A DNA stretch of 64,000 nucleotides. It comes from Ascochyta rabiei (lineage: Eukaryota > Ascomycota > Dothideomycetes > Pleosporales > Didymellaceae). The position numbers were made by a program, and so were the translations under genes. The stretch spans positions 791,501-855,500 of the forward strand of contig NC_082408.1 in the NCBI RefSeq assembly GCF_004011695.2, read 5' to 3'. Below, one piece after another: positions 22,229 through 35,269 of this stretch. Within the stretch, counting starts at the first letter, position 1. Each line of letters opens with the position of its first letter. Below the pieces are notes generated by a model. It saw nothing but the letters and a program-made list of their open reading frames with translations, ran no database searches and was not told the DNA's origin.

Positions 22229-24027
22229 GCCTGTGTGCGCCGAGCTGCCGTGTAGAAGATATGACATGAGTTTCCAAGGAAGAAAAGGTACAGTTGATGC
22301 AAAGACGAACAGAACTTGGCCGCGCGTTGTGTGTGAAGGTGGGTGTGCAACAGGACTGCGCGAGGAGCAGATTGAGCCGAGGTCCACACGAGTCGACGAC
22401 TCATGTAGAGCCGAATGTCCGTGATATTGATTACAGCTGCTATATGTCGCATTTGACTTGACCCTGACCTGAGCGAGGTCCAAAGCTCGGGTCGCTAACA
22501 ACTCAAGATGAGTGCGGCTCAACTGACTACGCTAAGAGGAGCGAAAGTTGAAAGTGGGGCATGTCAGTGCGGCATCCCATCTGAACGAGGCTTTGTTCCC
22601 TCCTGTATCAGCCTTGTCGACGCCACACATTGTCACTATCTTGCAGGAGCACCGATGCAGGCGCATCACAACACGGCTGTACACAGCGAATATTCTACAA
22701 AAGCAAGACATTGAACCATCTACCCACGAAGCCATTAAAGGCACCGACTCCGAGAACATCGATCAAAATCACGCCGCAAGTGGCATCTCACGTCTTTCTA
22801 TTGTGTATAATTCCTACCAAAGCGTCGCTCAACATTTGTCTCCTTCGAGGCACTTCAAGTTCTAACACAAAGCAATCACAACGGCTACAGACTGGAAAGA
22901 CATCACCTTCGTCGATCATCTGTCATGCCGCGCGACGGGGATTGTCCCAATCGCTCAATGGGGACTAGTGTTCACATTCGCTTATATCACAGCTTTCACA
23001 TACGTAGTGCCTCGAGATTTAATTTTAATTTTCAGGCTGAATTTCGGACTCTTCTTTCCAAATCGTGTACGGTGACCAACAGACACGGTCGATAACAGTC
23101 CTGCTTCTATTTCAAAAACTCTTCTTGATGAAAACAAAATGTGAGTCCAAAATGGGTAAACTCCACTTCAATACGGTTTACAATTGAGACTGCCTCCTGT
23201 GACGCTTATAAGGCTAAGTACAAGAGAGAACATGTTGTTGTAACGGTGTGCAGATTTCTGGCCAGTATCGTTAATCGTCACCATCACTGCAGCAATCAGC
23301 TGTGGCAGCCTTATAGCCTGGCAGATTACGAGTATTCGATTGTACCAAAGAGACTCCGCACGACAAAGCACTTTCCACAGTATTGCGTGGGTTACAACTC
23401 GACGTGTATGAGGGATCTACGAAGGAGCGTGATGCAGTAATAGTACACTTTGCCATAGACTATACTATAACGTACCAGTTAGCCAGGGGATAAACAGTAA
23501 ATAATCTTTAGTTATGAGAAGAAGAAGAAGAAGAAGAAGAAGAAGAAGAAGAAGAAGAAGAAGAAGAAGAAGAAGAACTCTGATATAGAATGCACTACTT
23601 TAACAAAAAGCTTGCGTTAGTGAAACCTACACCAAGCTGTTCAGAATCCAAGATGCAAAAAATCACAAACGAGGATCGAGTTGACACAAGCAGAAAACAA
23701 TTGTTCTCCTGCGTAACCACAACAGTCGATCAAGGTTGAAGACACTGAGTGTGACGAAATATGTGTGAATTACTGTCCCATTCTCTATCATATCAATCGA
23801 GAACTATCAACGGCCGTGGGACTTTGTTGATATCCCTGTCTGGAAGGGGTAGCCAATAAAAAATTGTAAGAGCAAAAGATAGACAAGAAATGAAGTGCTT
23901 CCTCTTCAGCGCTATAGACAGCCAAAAAACAACAAAAAGGACCGTATGGTATAGACGGGTCACATTTCCCAAAACACCAAGCATGGACATGAAACGCGAA
24001 GCGGCAAAACGACAAACGCTCAGCCAT
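22229..24027. other. Intergenic region with a GAA microsatellite
   Basis: 1.8 kb with no supported gene; all open frames are short and unlike known families. It contains the (GAA)20 run at 23518-23577. The left part is the promoter region of the phosphatase, the right part the 3' flank of the CRH gene. Confidence 0.5.
23518..23577. repeat. (GAA)20 microsatellite
   Basis: Twenty uninterrupted GAA units. It lies between genes and is not within any supported coding region. Confidence 0.98.
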
Positions 24028-25479
24028 CTATAACAGCGCGGCGAGACCAAGAACAGCACCGACGACAGCAAGAATCGAGCCACCCAGGCTGGGCTCGATA
24101 CTTGCTCCCGCGCCCGTGTTTTGCTGCGCACTGCCGCCCTGGCTGAACTCGGTGGAGCCACCGCCGCCCACTGTGCCGGAATCTCCTGTGGCCTGAGCGC
24201 CGCTCCCTGTTCCACTGGCAGCCGCTTGTGTCGATGTCTCCTCGGCGCGGTTACCGCCTCCAACGTTGCCACCAGGGACGTTGGCGACATCTGTTGCTGT
24301 CGGCTTGGCACCACCGGACTTGGGCGCTTCGCCGGGGTCCTCGCCGGTACCCATGAGCGAGCCAAGGATGACCTGGTCGTTTGTAATCTGGACGGTGTTG
24401 TTGGTACCGGATGCATCGGTGTACTTGTAGCTCTTGGAGCCGGGGGTCTGGATGCCTGGTGGCGGGTCGTAGCAGTCGACGGTGACTTCCTGGAAGCGGG
24501 CGTAGTAGTAGCCGTTTTGCATGTAGGGGCTGTTCCAGTCAATCTCGCCACCAGCCCAGTTCACGGTACCCTTGTCGTTGGTGGGCAGACCGGCGGGCCA
24601 GAGGGAGAGCATGATGCGGGCGGGAGTCTGGGGGTAGTCGAAGCGGCCAGACGTGCCGTTCCATGTGTCCTTGCGGTCGAGAGTGCGCGTGTCTTGGCCG
24701 TCGATGGACCAGGTGAGGGAGTCCGGCTTCCAGTCGATGCAGTACTCGTGCATGCTTTCGACCGTGTTACCTCCGTCTACGGTCAAGTTCTTGCCGTTAG
24801 TGTCTGTGGAGAGTCAGCCGTGTGCAAATCTGAAGATGCGCAGTGCTACGTACAAACTGTGACACCCTGGGAGTAGTAGTTGGACTGGACATGGGCGGTA
24901 TCGACACCGATCCACTCAAAGTCAATCTCGTCCTTGACATCGGACATGAGAATGAAGGCCGTCACGACACCTTTGCCCTGGGCGGTGGTGAGCTTGGAGC
25001 AGATCTTGCCGTACCAGACGTAGTGTGTCGATGCCATCAGTGTGCCGACGGTGCCCTGGGCCATGGTCAGGAGCGTCGACTTGGTGCCGCTGCTGGGGTC
25101 CGTGTAGATGGCGGGCATGCCCTGCGATTGCCAGTCAATCTTGGACGCATCGCCGAGGTACTTGTCGATGCTCTGGACGTTGCTGAGCGTGTCGAGGGCC
25201 CAGGTGCCCGACTTGCACACGGGGCCGGGCACACACGAGTCGAACGAGTGGGACATGAGCGGATCGCAGCCGCCGAGACAGAAAGCGCCGACACCACAGT
25301 CACCGTATACTGCGAGTCTGTTAGCAGCGCATCTTGGCAGCTGGGGCGAGAGGGCGCGCACGCGAGCAGCATGGTGTGTCGGACGGGCAGTGGCTGTCCT
25401 TTGTGCATTTGGCGCCAGCGTAGGCAGTACCAGCGAGGGTAGCTGCCACAAGGACAGCGGAGAGCAGGTCGCGAACCAT
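24028..25479 (-). CDS. CRH-type cell-wall transglycosylase (GH16), GPI-anchored
   Basis: CRH enzymes link chitin to beta-glucan in the fungal wall. Three exons, complement(25362-25479, 24854-25309, 24028-24803), 449 residues; introns of 52 and 50 bp. The first has donor GTGCGC, the second GTACGT, and both restore frame. Signal peptide 1-21 (LLSAVLVAATLAGTAYA); a Cys-rich chitin-binding-like segment about 25-75 (CPSDTPCCS, then LYGDCGVGAFCLGGCDP); the GH16 catalytic motif DEIDFEW with Glu167 and Glu171; then WPAGLPTN and WAGGEIDW. A Gly/Ser/Thr-rich tail from about residue 330 ends in a hydrophobic stretch (SILAVVGAVLGLAALL), the usual GPI-anchor signal. Likely at the cell surface. Family is certain; donor-acceptor specificity is not. 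Confidence 0.93.
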
Positions 25480-27116
25480 GGTCGTACGTGTTTCCGTAGC
25501 GAGGATGCTGTGTAAGGGTGCTAGGAGCAGCTCGTGCGGCGTGCAGCGTGCAGCTGTCAAAAACCGGCGGCCAACTTTAAAAAACAAACACGAAAACGAT
25601 GCGTCCAAGAATGCCTTTCCCGGAGTGCGTGAACAGGCGGGCGTGAAGGGATCCGGGGCCGAGGCCTAGCAAAGGAGGCAACTGGACGTGTGGGTGGGTA
25701 TGGGTATGGCGAGGGTAGGTGCCCCTGAAGCGTAGTGGAGCAGTCTTGCGAGCGCTGTTTGTAGCGAGCGTCGAGGGTCACAAGGAGAGCGACCAGGGGG
25801 ATGATTAGTAGAGATGAGGAGTCGAAGAGACAGGCAGCAAACGAAACACGCGAGCGATGCAGAGACGAGCGACTTTGTAAGAACGAGCCGCGACTGCACG
25901 ACAAGGGGGAACACGAATGGCGACTGGGCGGTGGGCACCATGGTCCCAAAGGGAAAGAGGGTGAGTGGTGACACAAGGAGCTAAGGGCCCCACTGCCCGA
26001 TCTGGGTGCGCTAGGGTCGTATCGAGACACGCCATGCACATCATCAGCGAACCATGTCTCGCATTGCGCGCCTCTTCAAGCCTTCTCCTCGGCCAACACG
26101 AGCGGCGCAGGACGGGCTGCTTGCCTCGCATTGCACGCCTCTTCATGCCTTCTCTTCTGCCACTACGAGCGGTGCAGGACGAGCTGCTTGCCTGGACGCC
26201 CACAGCGCCATCGACCGTCTCTCTTGCTGCGTCTTTTCACCACCATCTGCCCTGCATCGCCACCCTACAGCCCGTAGCAGCCTGCTAGCGCATCTCGACC
26301 GTGTCTACCGGCCGCAAGCTAGCGGGGGGCGGCTCAGCCGCACTAACCCCGGATATAGCAAAAGAAGGTGGGGACGCGTGAGGCTAAGGATAGAACAGGC
26401 TTAGTGGATTGCGCTATCAGCTTGTTTAGCAGGCTCTGATATTGTTCCAAGCGCACTAAAGGGCATCTACTCGTCTGATCTTCCCGACTTAATTAGTCTC
26501 CCACACCCCCCTGCTAGCTTGTGGCCAAAGAATCGAGTTTCTACGGTAGGTATTCATGTTCTTACTCCAGCCAGCCTATCGAGAACCAGCGTGCAGCGAG
26601 CCCTGCATCGCACAACCCCGCGCCCCACGCGCTCTGTACGCCAACAACACCCTGGAATGTGCATCCATCTGTCAGGCTGTGTTTGTTTGGCCTGCGTCAA
26701 CGCCGCACGGGCGCACTGGCTGGGGAACGCATCTGCATTCCGTGTGCCTCTGCCAATGCGTCGTGCGACTTGTTGGCCGTTGCCCCTGACCGACCGGAAT
26801 CGTGGCTGCCGAGTACGAGCAGAACACCGATTCGGCGCACCGTCGACATGATCACCCTGCCAGACGTCACATGCTCTAGTGACTGCACATGTGAGCACGC
26901 TTGTGCTATTCACTGGTTTTCTGCAGTGGAAAGACAGACACATGCACGTGCAAGGCAAGCTTTTGTGAGACGAGTATTTTTCTGCGTTTACTTTCGGTGA
27001 TCGTCGATGCTGTCGCTAAAACACTCATCTAGTTTGGAGAGTCAGGCACGATAATGTGCTTGCTTCGCTCAGCATACGCCTGCGCCCGGTCGATCAACCT
27101 TGTGCATGCCACTTCC
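25480..27116. other. Intergenic region between the CRH and permease genes
   Basis: 1.6 kb with overlapping spurious open frames on both strands and no family resemblance. It holds the CRH promoter on its left side, a 67-bp direct duplication at 26059-26192, and the 3' flank of the permease. Confidence 0.5.
26059..26192. repeat. 67-bp tandem duplication
   Basis: Copy 1 is 26059-26125 and copy 2 is 26126-26192. Both begin TCGCATTGC(G/A)CGCCTCTTCA and end GGCTGCTTGCC or GAGCTGCTTGCC, with about ten differences between them. Neither lies in a supported gene. Confidence 0.8.
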
Positions 27117-28776
27117 CTACTCATGCTTGTGATACACCTTCACATACCGCACGTGCTCGACGCCCTGTACATCCTCGTGTCTCTGCGCCACAATCTTGTA
27201 CCCGCCCAGCTTCGGCCATAACTTGGTCCAGCAGAACCAGTAGAAGACACCCAGCAGCAACACGGCGACACCAACAACAGGGAACACATAGTATGGGTAG
27301 CCGTCAGCGTTCCAGTCGCCATCCGGAGGGATGAAGGGAACAAGCGCGAGGAAGATGTTGGCTGCGAGATATAGAACTGCGATGGGGAGGTACGTGTGCC
27401 ACGGCGATTCCCAGCGTTCCTTCTTCGAATAGTGCAGGTAGATGAGACCAGCCGTCACGAATCCGTTGATCCACGCTCCTGGGTAGGTGTATAGATCGGT
27501 GATGAAGTTGTATGCGGGCCCTGCCGGGGGCGCAACAAGCACAATGACAGTGATGAGCCAGTGCAAGAAGAGCGCGGGAGCCGGCGCGTTGAAGGGCTTG
27601 TTGGACGCCCAGAACTTGCTGAAAGGTAGGAGGCCCTCCTTGGCAAACTCCTGGTTCAGACGAGAATGAGCGAAGCTGACCGCGAGCACGTTGCCCAGGT
27701 TGCTGAGAGCGACAAAGGCGGGAAGACTGCGCGCTCCAGCGCTGTCGCCGAAGACGTTACGAAAGAAGACACCGGCAACAATCGCCTCACTCCCCGCAAG
27801 GTCTTCCTTCGAGATGGCAGCGAAGTAGGCCACGTTGGCGAGCACATAGAGGATGGTAGTACCGCCAATAGCGAGAGGCGCAGCCCAGCTGAGCGTCTTC
27901 TTCGGGTTCTTGACCTCGGAAAGCACATAATTTGCATTCTCCCATCCCTTGTAAGAATAGATGATACGGAGTAAGGCTTGGCAGTATTGGTAAGCACCAC
28001 CTCCGCCGTAGCCCTCACCAACCTCGAGACTAAAGGCATTGTCGAAATTGTGCGGGTTGGGTACTTTGCGGTGTCCAGCAAGAGCAGCGAAGCCTGAAAA
28101 AACGATGAAGAGCAGAACGAATACCTTGAAGATGCCTAGTACGTTGAACAAGCGGATACCCCATTTTGGTGCAATGGCGTGCAGTCCGACAGAGAAGCTG
28201 ACGCAGGCAATGGCAATCCCACGTGCAATCCATCCGTCGTCCTCGCTGCCAGAAGCTAGCAAGCAGTAGCGTCCGAAAGCCAGACTGTTGCCGGAAGAGA
28301 AGCCAAGCAGGAGCATCTGGGATGCAAGGACGCATGTGGCAACATACTTGGGATGTCGATATACCCGCTCGAGGTAGTTCTTCTCGCCGCCTGATCGTGG
28401 AATCGCAAGACCGAATTCGATGAAGACTGACAGACCAGCAAAGGTGAGGATGCCGCCGATGATCCAGAGGAAAAGCGATACACCAACTGAGCCTGTAGCA
28501 GCAAAAATGCCAGACGGGGTGGAGAAGACTACGGAGCGTGTCAGCTTGCATGCCGTATCAAATGGACCATGGTAACTCACTTCCAGTGCCGATCATTTTG
28601 TTCAGGATGACAAAAACGGTACCAGTGTAGCCGAGTTTTTGGCTGTCATCGTAGACGAATGCTTGATCTGTCTGTACACTGACATGGTCATCCGCGTAGG
28701 CTGGCGGAGCTGGTAATGTTTCGTGACCGCTTTCGCGCGCGACCTTACGGTCGTCTTCGTCGAACTTGGTAGCCAT
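27117..28776 (-). CDS. Amino-acid permease, MUP1-type (methionine permease-like)
   Basis: A plasma-membrane amino-acid transporter of the APC superfamily, closest in pattern to fungal methionine permeases (LAT-like branch); methionine is inferred. Two exons, complement(28581-28776, 27117-28528), 535 residues; the 52-bp intron (GTGAGT...GTAG) splits the codon for Ile in the conserved GTGIFSTPSGIF of helix 1. The first 45 residues are hydrophilic and cytosolic. About twelve hydrophobic segments follow, for example SLFLWIIGGILTFAGLSVF, VFVLLFIVFSGFAALAG and VVGVAVLLLGVFYWFCW. Other family marks: RSGGEKNYLE, YSYKGWENANYVLSEVKNP and SNLGNVLAVSFAHSR. No signal peptide, as normal. The 3' neighbours do not suggest a pathway. 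Confidence 0.92.
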
Positions 28777-30514
28777 ATCGATTATCTGAAGATTCTCAGG
28801 GTGCCTGGGCCTAGGCAGAGGTCGAGATGGAGTTGCGGCTCACTTAGCGCGGGCGCCGTGTGATGGTTGGACTGCAAGTGGGGACCAGTGGAGCGGTTGC
28901 GCTGCATGCTCTGGTGTACAATGCTGGGGCAGGGTAGGGTCATATACCCACCTGCTATGGCGTGCTTGTCCTTCACCAAACTCCAAGCTACCCCAAGCCA
29001 GAAAGGTTTCGCGCAGAACGCCTACATTTCGCGATCGTCATATGAATTGACGTTTCGTGTCTTGGGCTGCATGGTAACCAAACGGTGGGTGTCCCTTATC
29101 AGCGCTGAGTGGTCAAGAGCTACCCAATCAGGAAGGTCAAGCAAATGCTTTGGTGAAGCACTCTTGGTACGCGCCATCAGCGGTGCGCAGAGTGATCAGC
29201 TCCGATGTCGTGATTGCTCGGCGTAATCCACCGCGTATAGAACCACTTGGCAAGTACAAAAACGTCGCGCTGTCTGGACAGAAACCTGAGTTGGTGGCGG
29301 CAGCAACTGCTTGTCCTTCGCGATGGATTTTTTTCGAGAAAGGAGTTCGGTGCGTCTAAGGAAGGTGCTCGAGTTCTGGCGGGGACTCTGAAAGCATGGC
29401 GGAGGCGGCGAGAATTTGCCAAGTAATCATCTCACTGTCGCAACAGACTCATAGCCTTGAAGTGCTACATCTCTTTAGCGTAAGGACATCGAGGCTGACA
29501 ATGCGTCAGGTTAGTGTTTGCGTAGCGAACTGCTCACTATCCTGTGCCCTGCGCTTCCTTCGCTTAGTAATCTGCGCTATCCAGCCTCAACCTCGATGTC
29601 TGAACGCGTTGCATCAACTCTCATTTCCAAGGACCGCCAGCAAATGCGTATTGCGCGATGGAAAGATCTGGGATTATCTCCTCTATCCTGGGCGAGATCC
29701 CATGTCATCACAGCCGCGCTGAGCAGACCGAGTGACCGATCTGCTACAGTACTTCGTCGATACCTTCGATCTGTGCCACGAGAAACCGCAATTATGGGGT
29801 CCGCTTCCGGATCCTTGGTGGGCGGTGGACGATGGTATGATTGCGCGCTGTTTGGTTTCAGACAGTGTGGTGGACAACACCGACTCATCCGCCCGGCAGA
29901 TGAATTATCAAGCTTCACCCGTCGACATCTACAAAGCTTGATTCACGCCATAACAGCCACAATGCAGGAACGGGATGACAGAATCACTAAATTTGCGAAC
30001 CATCCATTGACACGAAATGGCTTGTCGTTACCGTTGTCATATTGATGAGCGCGAAATAACGCCGGGCTTCATCTCGGTCGAGCCGGGCCAGTGCTTCTAG
30101 TCCAGCTGACGATTGGTGGATCATCTTCATCGAAACACCCCACAAACCCCAGGAACTGTAGGTGCCACACCCCGCGTCAGGAATATCCTTGGACTGCTTG
30201 GTTGGATCATGCACCACGAGTGGAACAGCGGTCGTCCGCGGCATGATGGCGCGACTTGAAGGCACCCAGAAAATTTGTGCATACGCGTTAGAGCGTTAGC
30301 AACGTTGGACACCGAGTACCCATGCTGCAGTTTTCCCGTCGTGCAAGGTGCCTGGATTCAGGTTTGCACCCCCACGATCAACATCTCCTATATAAAGCGA
30401 CGCGCCCAGACTTTTGAGAACGGAACACAATTCGGTGTTGCTGAGTGGAGCCTTTATTTCATCGCGTTTTCGACGTTTTGAAGTCCGGCTTCGCCACACG
30501 ATCATCAACTCGAG
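28777..30514. other. Intergenic region between permease and pectin methylesterase
   Basis: 1.7 kb between divergent genes. No gene is supported. Open frames near 29396-30045 on the plus strand have a faint leucine-rich F-box-like look but change frame and lack a workable splice model. The right end is the pectin methylesterase promoter. Confidence 0.45.
30389..30397 (+). promoter_or_regulatory. TATA box of the pectin methylesterase gene
   Basis: A TATATAAAG match located about 120 bp upstream of the start codon at 30515, a sensible distance for a fungal core promoter. Confidence 0.55.
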
Positions 30515-31770
30515 ATGCGTCTTACCTTCGCAGTAGCTTGCCTGCTCGAGGCTTGCTTCGCCGTGTCGACCGTCAATCGCAAAGCATGCCAGCAACCCAC
30601 CACGAATCCTCTGGACGGCTGCCCGAAGAACACACTTTTGGTCGGCCCTGGTCAGACATATAAGACCGTTCAGTCTGCGATTCTCAGCCTGCCAAACAAC
30701 ACGGATGCTTCGCATATCCTTGTTCTGCCTGGAAATTACACGGAACAGGTCAACGTCACTCGTCCTGGTCCTGTATACCTGTTTGGTCAGACCAAGTACC
30801 CGAACGATCAGAGCAAAAACACGGTCAACGTCATTTGGAGCAACGCTACTGGCAGTGGCATTACTCCTAACGTCGATAATGCGTACACATCCACACTCAC
30901 GGTAGCGCCCACTTTCAACTCTAGTATTACTGGAAGTGGCCCTACCGGTAACCCCGTGCCTGCAGACACCCCGTTCGGCAATTCTGACTTCCGAGCGTAC
31001 AACCTGAACTTTGTCAATGACTACAGACCCTACTCTGCTGGACCATCTCTTGCCGTTTCGGTGAGCTATGCGAACGCAGGCTTCTACTTCTGCGGATTCT
31101 ACTCGTACCAGGACACAGTAAGCAGGTCTATTAATTGTTTCGGTTGCAACCCTAACTTAAGCTTCAGGTCTATGTTGGAAAACTTGGCAATGCGTACTTC
31201 TACCAGAACGAGATCGCAGGTCAAACCGACTTCTTCTACGGTTTCGGTACTGCGTGGATCCAGTCCAGCCTTGTAACACTGCGTAACTGCAATGGAGGTA
31301 TCACAGCCTGGAAAGGCACCAACACAACATTCGTGAACAAATATGTATGTGACACGATAATTCCTACACTGGACACCGCTGACCCTATCTAGGGCGTCTA
31401 CATTCATGACTCGAAAGTCCAGAAGGCAAACTCGTCTCTTGAGTTGACTGGAAAATGCGCTCTCGGCCGACCTTGGAACGCTCTACATCGCTCCATTTTT
31501 GCCAACACGTACCTTGACGACTCAATCCAGCCTGCTGGATACATTAAGTGGAGCGCCTCGGACCCTCGCGTGGCTGCCAACACAACAATGGCTGAATACA
31601 AGGACTACGGCCCCGGCTTTAATGCTACAGGCAGGGCTGCGAGTAACATCACCATTGTCATGACCGACAAACAGTACGAGCCTTACTCGGCAGTTGACAA
31701 GGTTTTCCAATATCCTTTCACTGGCAAGTTTGGAAACACTGCATGGATCGATAGTGACCCAGAGAGGTGA
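30515..31770 (+). CDS. Secreted pectin methylesterase (CE8)
   Basis: Hydrolyses methyl esters of homogalacturonan in plant walls, preparing it for polygalacturonases such as the one at 51417. Exons 30515-31117, 31168-31344, 31393-31770, 385 residues; introns of 50 and 48 bp, both phase 0 (GTAAGC...TTCAG; GTATGT...CTAG). A signal peptide (RLTFAVACLLEACFAVS) starts the protein. CE8 marks: GNYTEQV (about 73), the first catalytic Asp in SYQDTVYV (Asp200), the second in AGQTDFFYGFG (Asp222), and LGRPW (Arg286, Trp288). Several N-x-S/T sites fit secretion. No membrane anchor. The length is normal for fungal family members. Confidence 0.94.
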
Positions 31771-32024
31771 TACCGTAGTATAGGAATCTAATGAACACGC
31801 ACACTCTTCACAAAATCGGTCTTTCCTGAGTAGCCTCGCAGTAAATCACTATTTTGCATTTCGTTCTCTGCCAAAGGGCCACCCGATTCCCGAGCACTGA
31901 CGTCATCGGGGGGACAATTACATCCAGACCAGATCGATGTTCAGATCACAGTAGTCGTTGACTGCATTCTTGAAGCCTTCGCAATCATCACAAACCTCGT
32001 TGCTGCTCCAAATCACAGCTTGCG

Positions 32025-33067
32025 TTAGTGATGGGGCAGGCTGATGCCGACCCAGTCCCTAAGACACTCTCCCAGTCGTTCTTGCTCCAGAAAGAGGCGT
32101 TCTCTCTTCTGCCGATGTCTCATCTTCATGGCATCCGGCTCAGTCTCGAGAATCCGCCGATTTATTTCCATTTGTTGACTTTGGGCGATCATCTGCTCGA
32201 CTTTTTGCTGCAGTGCGGGGGAACTGTTCACCACGGTCCGAAAGTGTTATGGTGCGATCAACCTAGGACTTCGCGAAACAGAACCCGGCACGCTTGTTGG
32301 CAGGGAATGGTGCCGTGTACTCTCGCAGCTTCTGACTTTGCGAACCTAGAAGAATGGCGATGTGCCGCCTGCGTTGGTCCCACTGAGGAACCTTCTCAGC
32401 AGCCGCCGCCTCACATTGGCGATATTCTTCTTTTCGTTGGCACGAATTAGTTGCGACAAGTCCAGGCACAACGACCCTCGTGTTCTTTCGCACAATTGTC
32501 AGCGTTAGCTTCCAGACGGACGTTGACGTTCTCCAGCCTTCCTCATAAAGCTGCTCCCATAAATGCGCTGCGACGTTCACCATTTACAGCATTGACGTTT
32601 GCGCCATGTCCGACACGCAGTGACACAATCAGATGATGGCATTACCTTGTGCTCGTCATCAATACAGTATGTCCACGTTCATCTCATTCATGCAAGAACA
32701 GCTCACACTCCTCGGAGGTTGCAAGGTAGTTTCGAGCGGCGGCCATGTCCCCGAACAGACCGCAAGTGGCATCCTCTGGACCCTCTGGTGTACGTAAATG
32801 TCGACGAAGTCGCTCCGAAGTTTCCAACATGGGTTGCCATCTGATTCAGCATCGACCCAGCCCAAAATGCGCATACAATCGGCCAAATTGTGGGTATCAC
32901 CGTCCACCGAAGGGCGATCCGCATTGCTGAATCGGGCCCTTCTCTTATCGGTCTCGAAGCCCACGAGCTGCTGCTCCTCGTTGATCGGGTAGGAGCACTT
33001 CCGCTAGGATAACAATTCGACTGCTTTTTTCCACGAAGCCCACAGCTGTGTCAATGAGGTCGCTCAT
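32025..33067 (-). pseudogene. Ankyrin-repeat protein relic
   Basis: Read on the minus strand, this region contains protein-like pieces in different frames. A start-like piece at 33067 (MSDLIDTAVGFVEKSS) is followed by a frame change into a segment of about 85 codons (32707-32964). A clear ankyrin motif near 32520-32625 reads HGANVNAVNGERRS, then a TGA, then GRLENVNVRLEANAD. A Lys/Glu-rich segment at 32025-32234 contains KMRHRQKRERLFLEQERL. Stops are mostly TAA or TGA where CAA or CGA would fit, as RIP would leave. No intact open frame remains, so it is called a pseudogene. Domain assignment rests mainly on the one ankyrin stretch. Confidence 0.5.
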
Positions 33068-35269
33068 AGTAGGGGCACCTGACACAAGCTCTGCACCCCT
33101 GAGGAATGGGGTCGGTTCCCGGGACACCGAACACGTTCGACTAACGTTTCCTGCTTCTCTCTGCTTATTAGATGTGATTTGTGTATTCTTGCTACCTAGA
33201 GATTTTATTTTATTTACTTTTAGCACTTGACAAGTACTTTTCTACTTTCTAACTAGTTACACTTCGGCCTTAAAAATACCAGATGTACGCAATTTAGCTA
33301 AAGTTCAGCCGCGCGTAGAGAATTCTGCTTCGTAATAGAGGGGTAGCAGAGGTTGCCTAAGGGGTAGAGGTAGAGACAGGTTGAAGGAAGAGGTAGACTA
33401 GTAGAGGGTTCCTAGCACTTGCTTAACATAGTAGCAGATCTACTAGCTAATAAAGCGAGGCATTCAGTTTAGCGTGACTTGTTGAAATTTAATGTAACTG
33501 ACACCGAACGTTTGGTGCTCTGGACACCGGCCATACTCCTCAGGGACACGTCCAAACACAACCCATCAATTTTCGGACAACAAAGCTCATATTGCGAGTA
33601 CCAGGCAAGGCTGAGGGCTGGCCTTCACTGTTCTCGCTGTCTGGTGGTCGACTGGTGCAAGGTGCTTGCAGGCGATTGTGGATCGAGACTGGGCTTTTGT
33701 GCTGGTTGTCGTGTAAAGTGTTGGGTCAGTCCGTCAGGCTGAACATCAGGTGAAAACAGGTCCCAGGCTCAATGTGGCGCAGCACGTGGGCAGAATCCAC
33801 CAGTCCATCTCGCACTCTGCTTAAATAGATTATGAATATACATTTCTCGGGTAATCTCAAGAGCACAAAACACACAGGTATTGACATGAGTTTGCTACAG
33901 GGTCCAATAAATTTTGAATGCACGGATTTTGCGAAAGGCCTGCACAACTACTGCCATCACCCCTCAAACTAGTCCAAAGGAGTTAAGAGAGAAATCACCA
34001 GTCAACTTCGATCACTAGACTCCCTCGTATTTTGATTTGAACGCATACAGTGAATATCGGCGACCCCGTTGACTGAGCCCAATATAGTTTTGTAACAAGC
34101 TGTTAGCCTGGAGCTGTTACGGGTTGGTCTGGCAACACTCAGCCTCCGTGCTTCTGCAAAACTGGCGGCATCGGGAAGGAGGCAGGTGCCCTGGATGCAC
34201 ATCATACTATAACTGTGACTCTTATATCTCAAGTCTTTGTGGACCTTTCGATGTGCCTAGCCTCGAGCCCCGGGTTTGGAAGACGACAACGAGAATTCTG
34301 ACCCAGTGCGAACACAGGACGCAAATTGCTATTTCTTACGCACAAAAATCTGGAATTGATATTTCTGAGTACATACAGCTATCACAACTACGTAGACTAC
34401 CACTGATGCTTTGCACAATAATTTTTGCTATGGTCTCTCATCATGGAATTTCAATGATAGCTTGCCACTTCAAAGCCATTGGCTGCTTTTGTTACTAGTC
34501 TTACGCATATACCCACCACGGTGACACATCTTTGGGGTTTCGATTAGGAAGGTGTCAGTTCCATGGTCTTTGTACCATAATGATTTTGGAAAGACCTCGC
34601 AAGGGTCTCCAAATTCTAACCTCGATGCCGTACACAAGACCTTCGGCTGCGTGCGGTGCGCTCACGACTGTTTTGCTTGGAACATCCAACTCAAAGGCTC
34701 TATTGGAAGGTGAAAATTCTATTTTGAGGGGCGGAGATTATGTCTGGCTTCGGAAGACAAGCAGAACGCACTCTCTCTAATCTCGATTGCATCAAGTCCT
34801 GATGCTAAGGGCTTCTCATCCGCCGCTCTCCAAGACCACAAGCCCTCGAGCGCTCTTCCGCCAGATCAAGAACCACGGAAGACATGTTAGAATTTAGCAT
34901 GTCTGTAAGTAAATTGAGTGTGGATCACCTCCAAAGACACACGTCGCCTCCAGCCTATCGCCGCTCACAACCACTGCAAGTGTGTCTGGGCATTTGCGAA
35001 GTTTGCCTTACCGAGAATGACGAAACTGACACATGTCGGGATGTCCAGTGCTAGATGAGGGTTGTCTGCGGTTCGGAGCGCGCGATGCGGAGTTGCGGTG
35101 TTTCAGCCTTACACTATCCGTGCCCCATTGGGCATGTCGATCTCCTGCCTTTGTACGGTGCGGCCTTCAGCGAGCAACACCGTAATGACGCCACAAATGA
35201 GAATGTATATTAGGAGCTCTATTGCTATCGATCTGGGAATCATCATTCCGCTGAACTGTATCAGACATC
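33068..35269. other. Gene-free region with a TA-rich degenerate tract
   Basis: 2.2 kb upstream of the GH5 gene with no supported gene. The tract at about 33180-33475 is TA-rich, with many TAG triplets, and resembles in texture the RIP-altered transposons at the end of the window; it may be a short transposon remnant. The remaining open frames are short and unlike known families. Confidence 0.45.
35206..35213 (+). promoter_or_regulatory. Possible TATA element of the GH5 gene
   Basis: TATATTAG lies 57 bp before the start at 35270. A very similar TATATTAAG precedes the exopolygalacturonase gene. Core-promoter function is inferred. Confidence 0.35.

Noticed and set aside
29396..30045. Plus-strand open frames with leucine-rich, F-box-like sequence
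   Set aside because: The pieces are in different frames, the longer lacks an ATG, and the best candidate intron leaves the wrong phase. It may be a relic but cannot be supported.
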